Source: JAWLHK01 sp041690355 [NCBI: bacterium] | GTDB lineage: Bacteria > J088 > JAWLBW01 | Direction: 5' to 3' | DNA: 53,394 nt | Assembly (NCBI GenBank): GCA_041690355.1 | Contig: JAWLHK010000016.1 | Coordinates: 43,704-97,097 of the forward strand | Shown: positions 38,242 to 47,670 of the stretch, piece by piece | Numbering within the stretch: position 1 is the first letter of the stretch | Layout: every line of letters begins with the position of its first letter | Translations under genes and position numbers: made by a program | The notes under the pieces: model-generated | What the model saw: only the letters and a program-made list of their open reading frames with translations | What the model was told of the DNA's origin: nothing | The model's database searches: none

Positions 38242-41200
38242 TGAAACTCGAAGTGTAACCGCGGACGGACGCGGAAGTTGCCGAAATTTCCCGCTTCGGT
38301 GCGGATCTGCTGTTCGGCGACGCTATTCCATCCCAGGTCGAAGAAGAAATTCTCGGTGACCGAATAGCCGAGCCGCACTTCGAGGTCACTGCCCGTGAGG
38401 CTGGTGGCCAGGTTGGCCGTCAGGTCTTGACGCAGAACCTTCGAGGCGCGCAGCTTCATGGTGCCGCTGCCGCGCGACTCGGTAAACGCCGGCTCGAGCA
38501 CGAGCTGCTCGAATCCGAAGTACTGCTGGATCTCACTCTGAAAACCGGCTAGCTCGTCATTGAGCTTGATGGCCAGATTGACCGCTTCGGGTCCAAGGGC
38601 CGTGCTCCCGCCGGCGCCTTCGGTGGCCCGCCGCCGCATGTAGAGCAGACTGAGAATATCTCCGCGATCGAGCGGGGGCTGGCTCTCCAGATCGATGCGC
38701 AGGTCGTCGGGGGTGCCCGTGGCAATCAGCCGGATGTCGTAATACCGGCCCGAGTAGGGTCCGGTCGTCAGCTCCTGAACGCGCGTACGGGCCTGCAGAT
38801 CGATATAGGGCTCGACCCCCGAACCGTCGACGAAATTGATCTGCCCGTTTTCGACCTGAAAGGCGTTTTCACGGAAAACGATGATCCCCTCGTTGAACTG
38901 CAGGTTGCCGGTGACGCCCGGTTGGAGCGGATATCCGGTGAGGTTGACGTTACCCTTGAGCTTGGCGTCGGCCAGGTTGTTGCGGATGAGGATGCTGCCC
39001 GCCGAGTGGAGGTTGAGGTCGAAGTGCAGCCCCTTCTTTTCGAAGAGCCCCGCCCGTGCTTCGGGCCTGCGCAGCCGCAGAATCAGCGACTCCCAGCTGT
39101 GCTGCGCATCATAGACCGCCCGCACGACTTCGAGATCGCCGCGCAGGATTGCATCGTCGATGGGGCCAACGAGCTCGACCCTGCCGCTGACGCGGGCGAG
39201 AAGCCAGGAGGGGACGCGCGCCTCGGCCTCGTCGAGGGTCGCGAAAAGAGAGACGCTCGTCGGCACGAGTCCGTCCATGGTCAACAGCCCGCCGCCCGAA
39301 ATCGTACCTCCCCCGATGCGGCCATGCAGCCGATCGATGACGATCTGATCGTCGTTGAAGGCAGCCGTGGCGTCGACGTCCTCGAAGAGCATGTCGACGT
39401 CGCGCAGTTTGAGGCGCGCCCCACGCGTGCGCAGGCCGGCATGCACGGCCGGGCTCGTCAGCGTACCGCCAACGGTGCCTTCGATCTGCAGAAGGCCCTC
39501 GGCCGCCTGCAGGGTATCGATGAAGGCGGTCATGATCTGCAGATCGACACCAGCGTTGACCGCCAGCTTGAGGGAGCCGTCCATGCCGACGCTGCCGCCG
39601 ACGGTGCCCGCAGCCCCCTTGCCGGTCAACGCCGTCTTCGGAATCGAGATGCGGCCGTCACCGAGCGTGAGCGTCACCGGCGCCTCGCTCTGGGCCACCG
39701 AACGATTGTGAAGCAGGCGAACCGTGGGCATCGTGACGACGCCGGAGGCTTGCCGCCAGTCGAGCAGCGGGCCCTGCAGATCGGCCTGCCCGGAGAGAAG
39801 GAACTCGACCTCGCCGTTCATGTATCGCGACAGCCAGGGAGAGAGATCAATCCCGTTTGCCTCGGCACGTAGCCGACCAGGGTAGTTGCCTTCGGCATGG
39901 AAGTCGAGTTCAGCGACTGCCGTGTCACCGGTGGCGCGAACGGCGAAAGCATCCCCCTCGCTCGCAAGCCATGCGCGCATGTGTCCGAACGAGACCCCGG
40001 CCGCCTCGACGGCGTGCGCGTCGGCGTGGGCGTGCATCGCAATCGGGCGTCCCTCTGCCCCCCGGATCCGGAGTTCCGCCGCTCCGGTGCCCGAAAGGCC
40101 GTAACCGGCCAGCACGTCGATACGCGCGAGAGATACGTCGCGGCCGCGTACAGTAAAATCGATGTCGCCGCCGGGGTCGATCGTCCCCCCGGCCACGAAT
40201 CCGGCGTTGCGATCCCAGCCGCGCAGCGCAGAAAACTCGAGCGCACCCTCGCGGATGTCCATGCGTCCTTCGACCCGTTCGACATGCTCGCCCCAGACGA
40301 CGGCATCGGTCACCGTGCCCGCCGCATACCCGGTAGGCTGCGTTACCGGGCTCTCGAGCAGAAAATCGCCGGTGAAATATCCGTCGACGGGCACGGCCCC
40401 GGCGGTGAGCGGGTCGAGGATTGCGCTGAGCGGGACTCGGGTGGCTTTCACGGGAAGGCTGACATGCACATCGCCGTCAAAGGGTCCGATGTAGGCCGCA
40501 TCGACCTGCGCACGTCCCGATGGCCATTCGCCGGTCACGAAGGCGAGGCGAAGCTCACGCAGGTTCACGTCGAGCGAGCCGCGGGCAATCGCCAGGCGCA
40601 CCCAGGGGAGCTCGACGTCGCGAGCGTCGATATTGAACAGAAAGTGCGGCTCGGCAAGGGTGCCCGTCCAGCGGCCGTCAGCCGTACCCCAGCCACGGAT
40701 GTCGAACCCGGTGATCCCTCCGACGGGCGAGAGGTCGCCCGACTGGAGAGAAAGGTCGATGGCCGTCGCGCCCGTCTGCCAGTCGATGAGGCCCGCGAAC
40801 TGAATCGACTCGCGGCCGTTCTCGACACTCCCCTGCTCGATCAGAAGCTGCACGGGATCGGAGGTGACGAGCATGCGGATTTCACCGGCCGGAATCGGGA
40901 TGACGTGGTTTTCGCCCCAGCTGAGGTCGCCGCCCTCGGGGAGCAGACGGAAGTCTCCGGCAAACTGACGCGGATCGTCCAGATCGCCCACGGCCGAAAC
41001 GCCGCCCCCCCAATTACCCGTAATGCGCGGCAGGCCCGGGATCCTTCGACGCAGCTCGTGAAAGCGCAGCCCCGCGAAGTCGGCATCGGCCGACCACTCG
41101 AGGCTCGCGAAATCGAGCGCGCCCGCAAACGTATACCGTCCGTCCCAGAGATTTCCGGTCGCCGACGCGATGCGCAGCCCGTCTGCCGAAACCTCGGCGG

Positions 41201-42182
41201 CCACCGAGGCGTCGCCGACGAGAAACGCATCGACGAGCAGGGCGTCGGTGCCGACCGTGCCCGCGACCTGAAACGTCTTGAAATCGCCATTGTAGGTGGC
41301 ATCGTAGGTAAGTGTGCCGGTCAGCTCGGGAACGTCAAAGAAGAAGTCGTTCAGGATCGACGCATCGACTTCGCCCTGACCGGCTACCTTAAAGAGATGG
41401 CGCCGGGAGATATCGACAATCCGGCCGGTCCCATGGAGGACGCCACTGGGATAATTCGCGCGGATCTCGACGGAATCGAACACCAGATCGACCCAAGGAC
41501 CCTCGATGATCTCTACCGCGAGTTCGCCCTGCAGCCGTTCAATCTGCGTATCGCGGCCGAACATCCGGTACATGCCCTTACCGCGGCGGGCTTTGATGGG
41601 AATCCTGCGCTCGGTGGAAATCCGGTCGAAGCGGGCCTCGGCCGTGAATTCGGTCAGGTGAGCCCGCAGGTCGATGTCGGTGACCGAAAAGTCGACCTCA
41701 CCGTCGACAAGCGCGACTCTTCCGACTTCGACGGTCCATGCCGACGGCGGCCCCGTGTCGCTGTCGGCCGCATCGACGAGCTCATCGATCTTGTCGAGGT
41801 TCAGGAAGTTGTACCATTCGCCCTGGTCGTTGCCGAAAACGATGTAAGGGTTCCACGCCGTTATCGTAATTTCGATGTCGCGACGCAGCAGTTCGAGCGG
41901 GGCGATGCCCGCCCGCACCCGCGGCACCTGCAGAAAGGGGGTATTCTCGGTAACGGCGCCGCTGTATACCCGCAGGCCGTGCACCTCGACTTCGAGGAGC
42001 AGCGGATATAATTCCACATAGTCCCAGTGCGGCGTGAGGCCCAGCAGCCGGTAGACCAGCGCGCGAACCTCTGTCTGCAGCCGCTCCTGTGCCCAAGGCG
42101 ATGAAACGAGCGCGGTTCCCGCGTAGAGAAATCCCACGCAGAAAGCGATGACGATGGCCAAGGTCTGCAGCAGGCGCTTCAC
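38238..42182 (-). CDS. tamB: Translocation and assembly module protein TamB (DUF490)
   Basis: A 1314-residue protein with an N-terminal membrane anchor (about 5-27) and a long beta-rich periplasmic body. That body carries many GxLTxxGxV-like repeats and an AsmA-like N-terminal half. The C-terminal DUF490 domain (about 950-1314) shows [37 protein letters not shown] and a final aromatic strand ([11 protein letters not shown]). It probably forms a bridge to the outer membrane with TamA or moves lipids. It starts with GTG in a GTGA overlap with yacG. Confidence 0.93.
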   Translation of the reverse strand: MKRLLQTLAIVIAFCVGFLYAGTALVSSPWAQERLQTEVRALVYRLLGLTPHWDYVELYPLLLEVEVHGLRVYSGAVTENTPFLQVPRVRAGIAPLELLRRDIEITITAWNPYIVFGNDQGEWYNFLNLDKIDELVDAADSDTGPPSAWTVEVGRVALVDGEVDFSVTDIDLRAHLTEFTAEARFDRISTERRIPIKARRGKGMYRMFGRDTQIERLQGELAVEIIEGPWVDLVFDSVEIRANYPSGVLHGTGRIVDISRRHLFKVAGQGEVDASILNDFFFDVPELTGTLTYDATYNGDFKTFQVAGTVGTDALLVDAFLVGDASVAAEVSADGLRIASATGNLWDGRYTFAGALDFASLEWSADADFAGLRFHELRRRIPGLPRITGNWGGGVSAVGDLDDPRQFAGDFRLLPEGGDLSWGENHVIPIPAGEIRMLVTSDPVQLLIEQGSVENGRESIQFAGLIDWQTGATAIDLSLQSGDLSPVGGITGFDIRGWGTADGRWTGTLAEPHFLFNIDARDVELPWVRLAIARGSLDVNLRELRLAFVTGEWPSGRAQVDAAYIGPFDGDVHVSLPVKATRVPLSAILDPLTAGAVPVDGYFTGDFLLESPVTQPTGYAAGTVTDAVVWGEHVERVEGRMDIREGALEFSALRGWDRNAGFVAGGTIDPGGDIDFTVRGRDVSLARIDVLAGYGLSGTGAAELRIRGAEGRPIAMHAHADAHAVEAAGVSFGHMRAWLASEGDAFAVRATGDTAVAELDFHAEGNYPGRLRAEANGIDLSPWLSRYMNGEVEFLLSGQADLQGPLLDWRQASGVVTMPTVRLLHNRSVAQSEAPVTLTLGDGRISIPKTALTGKGAAGTVGGSVGMDGSLKLAVNAGVDLQIMTAFIDTLQAAEGLLQIEGTVGGTLTSPAVHAGLRTRGARLKLRDVDMLFEDVDATAAFNDDQIVIDRLHGRIGGGTISGGGLLTMDGLVPTSVSLFATLDEAEARVPSWLLARVSGRVELVGPIDDAILRGDLEVVRAVYDAQHSWESLILRLRRPEARAGLFEKKGLHFDLNLHSAGSILIRNNLADAKLKGNVNLTGYPLQPGVTGNLQFNEGIIVFRENAFQVENGQINFVDGSGVEPYIDLQARTRVQELTTGPYSGRYYDIRLIATGTPDDLRIDLESQPPLDRGDILSLLYMRRRATEGAGGSTALGPEAVNLAIKLNDELAGFQSEIQQYFGFEQLVLEPAFTESRGSGTMKLRASKVLRQDLTANLATSLTGSDLEVRLGYSVTENFFFDLGWNSVAEQQIRTEAGNFGNFRVRPRLHFEFQ

Positions 42183-42367
42183 CTGTCGCCGCCCCCTTCA
42201 TCTGACTCCGATGACGGGGACTCTTCCTCGACGGGGACACGGTAGCTCTCACTGGCCCACTCGCCAAGGTCAATCAGCTTGCATCGCTCTGTGCAGGAGG
42301 GACGGTGCGGATTTCCGTCCCATTGGGTTTCAATCCGGCAGATGGGACAACGAAGTTTCCGTTCCAT
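42179..42367 (-). CDS. yacG: DNA gyrase inhibitor YacG-like zinc protein
   Basis: A 62-residue zinc-binding protein. CPIC and PSCTERCK supply the four cysteine ligands, and [17 protein letters not shown] is the diagnostic YacG C-terminal segment. E. coli YacG binds and inhibits gyrase. The C-terminal tail is acidic ([14 protein letters not shown]). It lies after the tRNA-Gly terminator and its stop overlaps the tamB GTG, an unusual pairing. Confidence 0.92.
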   Translation of the reverse strand: MERKLRCPICRIETQWDGNPHRPSCTERCKLIDLGEWASESYRVPVEEESPSSESDEGGGDR

Positions 42368-42378
42368 GGCGCTTCAAC

Positions 42379-42404
42379 AAAAAACCCCCGGCGAAGCGGG
42401 GGTT
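42379..42404 (-). terminator. Rho-independent terminator of tRNA-Gly
   Basis: On the minus strand CCCCCG (42402-42397) and CGGGGG (42390-42385) pair around a 6-nt loop, then six T residues follow (42384-42379). It separates tRNA-Gly from yacG-tamB-tamA. Confidence 0.85.
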
Positions 42405-42409
42405 GGACT

Positions 42410-42484
<75 letters not shown>

Positions 42485-42566
42485 CTGAACCTAAGGCCTG
42501 GACGGATCCAGGCAAAATGTCAGGCTACCATGCACATAGCCGGAGTGCAAGCAGCAAAGCGGTTTC

Positions 42567-44723
42567 TCAAAGGTCTTCGAGGCCGTCGAGAAGGCTGTCG
42601 AGCTCCGATTCCAAGTCGTCGGCGCCCCCCGTGGCCGCCGAACCTTCGTCGAGCGAATCGAGCAGCGACTCGAGATCGTCCTCTCCCTTCGGCGCCGCTG
42701 CCTTCGCGGGGACCGGCGCGGCCGCCACCGGTTCGTCGTCGAGCCCCGAGAGGAGATCGTCGAGATCGTCGCCCGCAGGCGCTACCGGACCCGCCGTATC
42801 TTCATCGAGCCCCGAGAGCAGATCGTCAAGGTCGTCGCCCGCGCTCTCTGCGGCAACCGTGGCCACGGGAGCCCGGGACGGCATCGCGGCCGCACTTTCG
42901 ACGACGACCGCGCCCCCGAGGTCGGCCTCGAGATCGCCGAGCATGTCATCGAGATCGCTGTTGCCGTCTTCGTCGTTCGGCGCCTCGTCGTCGGCGACCA
43001 TGCCGCTGAGCAGATCGTCGAGCTCCGAATCGCCGTCGCCGGAAGTTGCTTCTGCGGCGGCGGCGTCTCCCTCGAGCGAGTCAAGCAGGTCGCCGAGATC
43101 GTCTTCGGCAGGGTCAGCCGCCGACATGGCAGGCGCCTCGTCGACGTCGTCGGCCAGTCCGCCGAGCAGCGAATCGAGGTCGTCGTCAGAAGCCGAAATC
43201 GCGTCGGCCGGCTCGTCTTCATCCAGGGCGCCCAGAAGGTCGTCGAGTTCAGACTTATCTTCGGCCGCAGCGGGAGAAGCCTCGCCGTCGTCTCCGAGCG
43301 ACCCGAGCAGGTCGTCAAGGTCGTCAGCAGGATCCGCGGCAGCGGTCTCCGCGAGCGAGTCATCCCGTTCGAGCGCGCCGAGCATGTCGTCGAGGTCGTC
43401 GCCCGGCTCCGAGGCGGCAGTCTCCGCGACCGCCTCTTCCTGTTCCAAGGCGCCAAGCATGTCGTCGAGATCGTCGCCCGGCTCCGAGGCGGCAGTCTCC
43501 GCGACCGCCTCTTCCTGTTCGAGCGCGCCGAGCATGTCGTCGAGATCGTCGCCCGGCTCCGAGGCGGCAGTCTCCGCGACCGCCGCTTCCTGATCCAGCG
43601 CACCGAGCATGTCGTCGAGATCGTCGCCCGGCTCCGAGGCGGCGGTCTCGGCGGCCGCCTCTTCCTGCTCCAGCGATCCCAGCATGTCATCGAGGTCGCC
43701 GTCGGCAGACGCGGTCGCATCGGCTGAATCGCCGGCCTCGTCTTCCAGGGCGCCGAAATCTGCGCCCAGAGCGTTTTCCTCCGGGGCTCCCGGAGACGCA
43801 GCGCTCACCGCAGGCGCCTCAGACTCTTGTTCTTCGGCAGCCATGTCGCCGAGCAGCGAGTCAAATTCGCTCGCTTCACCCGGTTCCTCGACAGCGGCGA
43901 CTGCCACAGCGGCAGCCGGAGCGGCTCCTGCGAGCGGCGCGACAGCCGCGAGAGCCCCCGCGGAAGCAGCAACCGGCGTCGCATCCCAGTCGATGCCGGC
44001 GCCGACCCGACGCACGAAGTCGTCGTCGATACGCTCGCGGCCAGCGAGCATGGCCGACAGAAGCGCCTGCTCGCAAAGCAGGTTGATACGGGCCGGAAAG
44101 CCGCCGGTCGCTTCGTGAACGGCCGCGATCGCGTCGGCGTTGAAAACTTCCTGGGCGCGCCCCGCGAGGCGCAGGCGCAGCTTGATGTAGGCCTCGGTAC
44201 CGTCGGCGCCAAGGGGGCTCAGGAGCAACTTCTCGCCATAGCCGGACCCGAAGGTGCGTCCACCGGTGAGCACCACGAGGGCGTCCTCCATCCGGACCAG
44301 TCGGTCGACCAGCGGCTTGGACACTCTGTCGGCATCATCGACGAGAATGACCGGGGTCAGCCCGTTACCCGCGACGTCGGTGCAATGCGCTGCCACCTCT
44401 TCGAGCGAGCCGAAAGCGCTGCCGGCACGCATCTGTAAGCCGATCAGGGCGGCAGCACGCGCTTCGTCGAAGGCTCCGGCCGCACCCGGGAGCACGGCGA
44501 TACGGTGCGTTTCTTCGGACAAAGCGTCAATGACACGCCGCAGAACCAAGGTCTTGCCAACACCGGCCTCGCCAAGCAGGCGAACGACGCCGCCGCCCGC
44601 ATCGGCCATGGTCATCAGCTTGAGAAGCGCCTTTCCATGCGCAGCGCTCTTATAGAAGACCCTTGCAGAGGGAACGTTCTGAAACGGTTCGCTCTGCAGT
44701 CCAAAGTGCTCCAGATAATTCAT
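42567..44723 (-). CDS. ExeA/GspA-like AAA ATPase with a long acidic tail of LD-motif-like repeats
   Basis: A 718-residue protein. Residues 1-250 are an ExeA/MshM-type ATPase: MNYLEHFGLQSEPF (typical start), Walker A GEAGVGKT (51-58), Walker B-like VILVDDAD (Asp in place of the usual Glu) and GGFPARINLLCEQALL. An alanine-rich linker follows. The tail (about 290-718) holds about 16 acidic units with an L-D-x-(L/M)-L-x-x-(L/M) core, such as LDDMLGAL, LDDLLGSL and LDSLLGGL. The transmembrane and peptidoglycan-binding parts of classical ExeA/GspA are absent. It overlaps the TPR gene (ATGA), so the pair is coupled. The cluster suggests pilus or secretion assembly, which is inference. Confidence 0.88.
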   Translation of the reverse strand: MNYLEHFGLQSEPFQNVPSARVFYKSAAHGKALLKLMTMADAGGGVVRLLGEAGVGKTLVLRRVIDALSEETHRIAVLPGAAGAFDEARAAALIGLQMRAGSAFGSLEEVAAHCTDVAGNGLTPVILVDDADRVSKPLVDRLVRMEDALVVLTGGRTFGSGYGEKLLLSPLGADGTEAYIKLRLRLAGRAQEVFNADAIAAVHEATGGFPARINLLCEQALLSAMLAGRERIDDDFVRRVGAGIDWDATPVAASAGALAAVAPLAGAAPAAAVAVAAVEEPGEASEFDSLLGDMAAEEQESEAPAVSAASPGAPEENALGADFGALEDEAGDSADATASADGDLDDMLGSLEQEEAAAETAASEPGDDLDDMLGALDQEAAVAETAASEPGDDLDDMLGALEQEEAVAETAASEPGDDLDDMLGALEQEEAVAETAASEPGDDLDDMLGALERDDSLAETAAADPADDLDDLLGSLGDDGEASPAAAEDKSELDDLLGALDEDEPADAISASDDDLDSLLGGLADDVDEAPAMSAADPAEDDLGDLLDSLEGDAAAAEATSGDGDSELDDLLSGMVADDEAPNDEDGNSDLDDMLGDLEADLGGAVVVESAAAMPSRAPVATVAAESAGDDLDDLLSGLDEDTAGPVAPAGDDLDDLLSGLDDEPVAAAPVPAKAAAPKGEDDLESLLDSLDEGSAATGGADDLESELDSLLDGLEDL
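43375..43700. repeat. 75-bp tandem repeat inside the ATPase tail
   Basis: Units start at 43375, 43450, 43525, 43600 and 43675 (the last partial), exactly 75 bp apart. Each encodes 25 residues with core DDLDDMLGALEQEE and linker ETAASEPG. Because 75 is a multiple of 3, copy-number changes keep the frame. Confidence 0.9.
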
Positions 44724-47062
44724 GCGTATGCTTTCCCGGACTGAACGCGTGCCTTGAGTGCACGAATCCGATCGCCCACATCGCGATAGGTCTTGTCCTG
44801 ATCGACGACCTTCTTGAAATGTGCGACGGCGTTCTTGATGTCGCCTGTCGTTTCGAACAGACAGGCCAGCTCGTAGTTCGTATTGAGCGCGGCTTCAGGG
44901 GTGCAGGAAGGGCTTGCGAGCGCCCGCTGATAGAATTCGATGGCTTTCGGATTGTCACCGAGCTGCTGATGGCTGAGCGCGATCATGATGGAGCAGTCGC
45001 ACTCACGCGCCGAATCCTTCATGGCGATCTCGAACTCGCCGATGGCGTCGTTGACGAGGCCCATTTCCTTATACGCGATTCCAAGATCGTAGTGGGCGGC
45101 CGTGTCGTCTTTGAGCTCGCGCTCGACCCCCTTCTTGAACTGCGTGAAGATGTCTTCGAAAGACGGGGGCTCTTCGCTTTCAGCGGGTCCGGCGTGTTCT
45201 TCGCCGAAGTCCAACTCGTCTTCGAGCTCGGCGGCCAGATCGAACAGCGGTTCCTCAGCCTCATCGGCGGCCGGGGCCGCCGGCGCGGCGGCGGGGGCCT
45301 TGGGCGCGGGCGACGCGCCGCTCTGGGCCAAAATCCAGGCGAGCCGCTCCGTCGCCTGCGCATTACCGGGGTGACGCGCAAGGATGCGGTCGAAGAGCTC
45401 GCGGGCTTCGTCGAAGAGGTTCTGCTGGATATAGAATTCTGCCTCTTCGAGCTGTTCGCGCAGGCTGGGGCCGCCCTCGTCGTCGATACCGAGCACGCCT
45501 GGGTCGCCGTCACCCCCGAAATCGCCATCACCGAGGAGATCGTCGTCGCCCCCCAGAACGCCGCTCAGTTCGTCGCCGAGGTCGTCGCCGAAGCCTCCGA
45601 ACTCTTCAGCCTCAGTCTCGCCACCGATGACGACCTCTGCGCCGTCATCGTCACTTTCGCCCCCGAAATCAACATCGACGGAGATCTCGTCGTCAACGGC
45701 AGCTTCACCGCCGATGACAGGCTCGGGCGCCACTTCTTCCGACGGCGCCGGTGCGGCCGGGGCCAGCTTGTCGGCGCGGTCCAGATAGGTCTGTGCCTGG
45801 TCGAGTTCGCCGAGACTCTCGGATATCTCGGCAAGCGCGCGCAGATGCGTCGCGGCCTTGGCGGGAGACTCTTCGGCATAAACGTCGACGAGCTTCAGGC
45901 GGGCCGAGATGTTGTTGGCATCATGCTGCAGCACGCCCTCGAGCTGCTCGATGGCCTTGTCGCGCAGACCGTACTTCAGGTAGACGTCGGCTTCTGTGAG
46001 GAACTTCGAGAGCTGCTTGCTGTTCTGGTTGCCGTAAGTTCCCGACACGGGCGTTCGGGGCCCCGTGGCCGGTGGCATCGGCGGCGGGGGAGGTGCCGTC
46101 TGCGGAGCCGGTTTCGGGGCAGGCGCGGGGGCGGCCGGGGCAGGCTTCGGCGCCGGAGCTGCCGGCGCAGCAGCCTGCATGTAGGCGGTCGCCTCGGCAT
46201 TGCCCGGATCGCGGGCCAGTACGGCCTCGAAAGTCTTTCGTGCTTCGGCCGGCTGCTGGTGGCTGACGTAGTACTTGGCCTTTTCGACCTGGGCGTGAAT
46301 CGCCTTGTCTTCTTTACCGAGCAACATGTACGCCCGATCGAGCAGGTCGTACAGTTCAGCGTCCATGATGCCGCGGTCGAACAGCGCTTTCATCTTGAGC
46401 AGCGCCTTGTTCGCCAGCCCCACGCGAATATATGCGCGGCTCAATTCGCGCAACGACTCGACATCATCGGGGTTGATCGTCAGGATGCGTTCGCAGAACC
46501 GGATGAGGTCGTCATTGCTGTTCGAGCGCTTGAGCGTTTCGATGAGCCCGCGGAAAATTTCGATGGCGCGATCGCGCTGCCCGGCGTTGAAGAGGGCTTC
46601 GCCGAAACGGGCCTGGACCGAGGGGTCTTCGGGATCGAGCTCGCGCATGCGCTCGAGCATCTGCAGAGCCCGGTCGTGTTTACCGTCGTCCTGGTAGATC
46701 TTGGCGGCCGTGTTGAGCTGCAGCAGGGCGTCACGCATGAGGCCGAGCTTCTGCTGCAGATCGGCCAGGAGCAGGTACAGATCGGCGGCCTTCGGGTCGA
46801 CCTCGACAGCCTGGCGCAACACGGCGACGGCCTTCGTGTAGAAGCCGTTCTTGTTGTACTGTTCGGCCACCTTCTTGAAGGTGGCTACCGCCTCGGCAGT
46901 CTGATTGAGCTTTCCGTAGAGCTCGGCGATCTTCAGAAGGCTGCGAATGTCCTTGGGATCGGCTTCGACAAGCTTCTGATATTCTTTAATCGCCTTGTCC
47001 AGCGCCCCCTTCTGAACGAGCTTCTGGGCGTTCTGTGCGATTTTGGTCTTGTCGATCGCCAC
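44720..47062 (-). CDS. Large TPR protein with proline-rich and acidic linkers
   Basis: A 780-residue cytoplasmic TPR protein (no signal peptide). The N-terminal block (about 1-295) has about eight TPR units, followed by an Ala/Pro linker (about 300-350). A second TPR block (about 355-435), an acidic Gly/Asp linker (about 440-545) and a third block reach the C terminus. The linker contains DDLGDELSGVLGGDDDLLGD, similar to the tail of the next protein. FKKGVERELKDDTAAHYDLGIAYKEMGL is a signature known in TPR proteins near type IV pilus genes. It is probably an adaptor for the ATPase, which is inference. A TAGAAT promoter (47103-47132) lies upstream. Confidence 0.88.
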   Translation of the reverse strand: MAIDKTKIAQNAQKLVQKGALDKAIKEYQKLVEADPKDIRSLLKIAELYGKLNQTAEAVATFKKVAEQYNKNGFYTKAVAVLRQAVEVDPKAADLYLLLADLQQKLGLMRDALLQLNTAAKIYQDDGKHDRALQMLERMRELDPEDPSVQARFGEALFNAGQRDRAIEIFRGLIETLKRSNSNDDLIRFCERILTINPDDVESLRELSRAYIRVGLANKALLKMKALFDRGIMDAELYDLLDRAYMLLGKEDKAIHAQVEKAKYYVSHQQPAEARKTFEAVLARDPGNAEATAYMQAAAPAAPAPKPAPAAPAPAPKPAPQTAPPPPPMPPATGPRTPVSGTYGNQNSKQLSKFLTEADVYLKYGLRDKAIEQLEGVLQHDANNISARLKLVDVYAEESPAKAATHLRALAEISESLGELDQAQTYLDRADKLAPAAPAPSEEVAPEPVIGGEAAVDDEISVDVDFGGESDDDGAEVVIGGETEAEEFGGFGDDLGDELSGVLGGDDDLLGDGDFGGDGDPGVLGIDDEGGPSLREQLEEAEFYIQQNLFDEARELFDRILARHPGNAQATERLAWILAQSGASPAPKAPAAAPAAPAADEAEEPLFDLAAELEDELDFGEEHAGPAESEEPPSFEDIFTQFKKGVERELKDDTAAHYDLGIAYKEMGLVNDAIGEFEIAMKDSARECDCSIMIALSHQQLGDNPKAIEFYQRALASPSCTPEAALNTNYELACLFETTGDIKNAVAHFKKVVDQDKTYRDVGDRIRALKARVQSGKAYA

Positions 47063-47102
47063 GTAACCTGCCGGTGGGACAAAAGAGAATACTGACGTAG
47101 TG

Positions 47103-47132
47103 ATTCTAGCACACGGGCCCCCGGACAGTAAA
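47103..47132 (-). promoter_or_regulatory. Promoter of the TPR-ATPase operon
   Basis: TTTACT (47132-47127), an 18-bp spacer and TAGAAT (47108-47103), preceded by TGC (extended -10), on the minus strand about 40 nt before the TPR gene start. Confidence 0.6.
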
Positions 47133-47226
47133 GGGACTCGCGCCTTAGAAGTATGCGTGTTTGCTGCGTTTTTTGGGTACGGGGGCGGCGCCGGGGTTGA
47201 CGCAGGGCGTCACCCGGGCTCCCCGG

Positions 47227-47664
47227 TCACCGGACGGGCGACCGCGCGGCGAGAAAGCGCAGGGCCAGATCGTAGCCGGCCGAACCCAGCCCCGAAATGA
47301 CCCCCAGGGCGACGTCAGAAAAATAGGAGTGCCGCCGGAACGACTCCCTGGCATAGACATTCGAGAGGTGAACTTCGACGAACGGGATGGCCACCCCGAG
47401 AAGAGCATCGCGCAGGGCGACCGATGTGTGGGTGAACCCGCCGGGATTCAGGATGACTGCGTCGACCTTGCCCTTGGACAGGTGCAGCCGATCGATCAGT
47501 TCTCCCTCGTGGTTCGACTGCATGTGCTCGACGGTGACCGCAAGCTCCTGCGCCAGAACGGCGAGACGCCCGGCGATGTCGCCGAGCGTCTCTGTTCCGT
47601 AAACGTCAGGTTCCCGGGTCCCGAGCAGGTTCAGGTTGGGACCGTTGAGAACGAGGATGTGCAT
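47227..47664 (-). CDS. aroQ: 3-dehydroquinate dehydratase, type II
   Basis: A 145-residue shikimate-pathway enzyme. [18 protein letters not shown] carries the catalytic Arg17 and Tyr22; [12 protein letters not shown] and [16 protein letters not shown] bind substrate, and [16 protein letters not shown] is the last active-site segment. It lies just 6 bp after the Ig-like protein gene on the same strand. Placing an aro gene beside pilQ is reminiscent of pilMNOPQ-aroKB in other proteobacteria, but with a different enzyme. Confidence 0.96.
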   Translation of the reverse strand: MHILVLNGPNLNLLGTREPDVYGTETLGDIAGRLAVLAQELAVTVEHMQSNHEGELIDRLHLSKGKVDAVILNPGGFTHTSVALRDALLGVAIPFVEVHLSNVYARESFRRHSYFSDVALGVISGLGSAGYDLALRFLAARSPVR

Positions 47665-47670
47665 GCAGCC

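Noticed and set aside
39897-42011. 704-residue plus-strand frame inside tamB
   Set aside because: Shadow frame with random-looking Arg/Asp/Gly composition; TamB on the other strand is well supported.
43375-43700. CRISPR-like array
   Set aside because: Repeats are contiguous 75-bp coding units with no unique spacers and no cas genes nearby.
47190-47222. Terminator after aroQ
   Set aside because: GGGTTGACGC/GCGTCACCC can form a hairpin, but no T tract follows on either strand, so it is not called.
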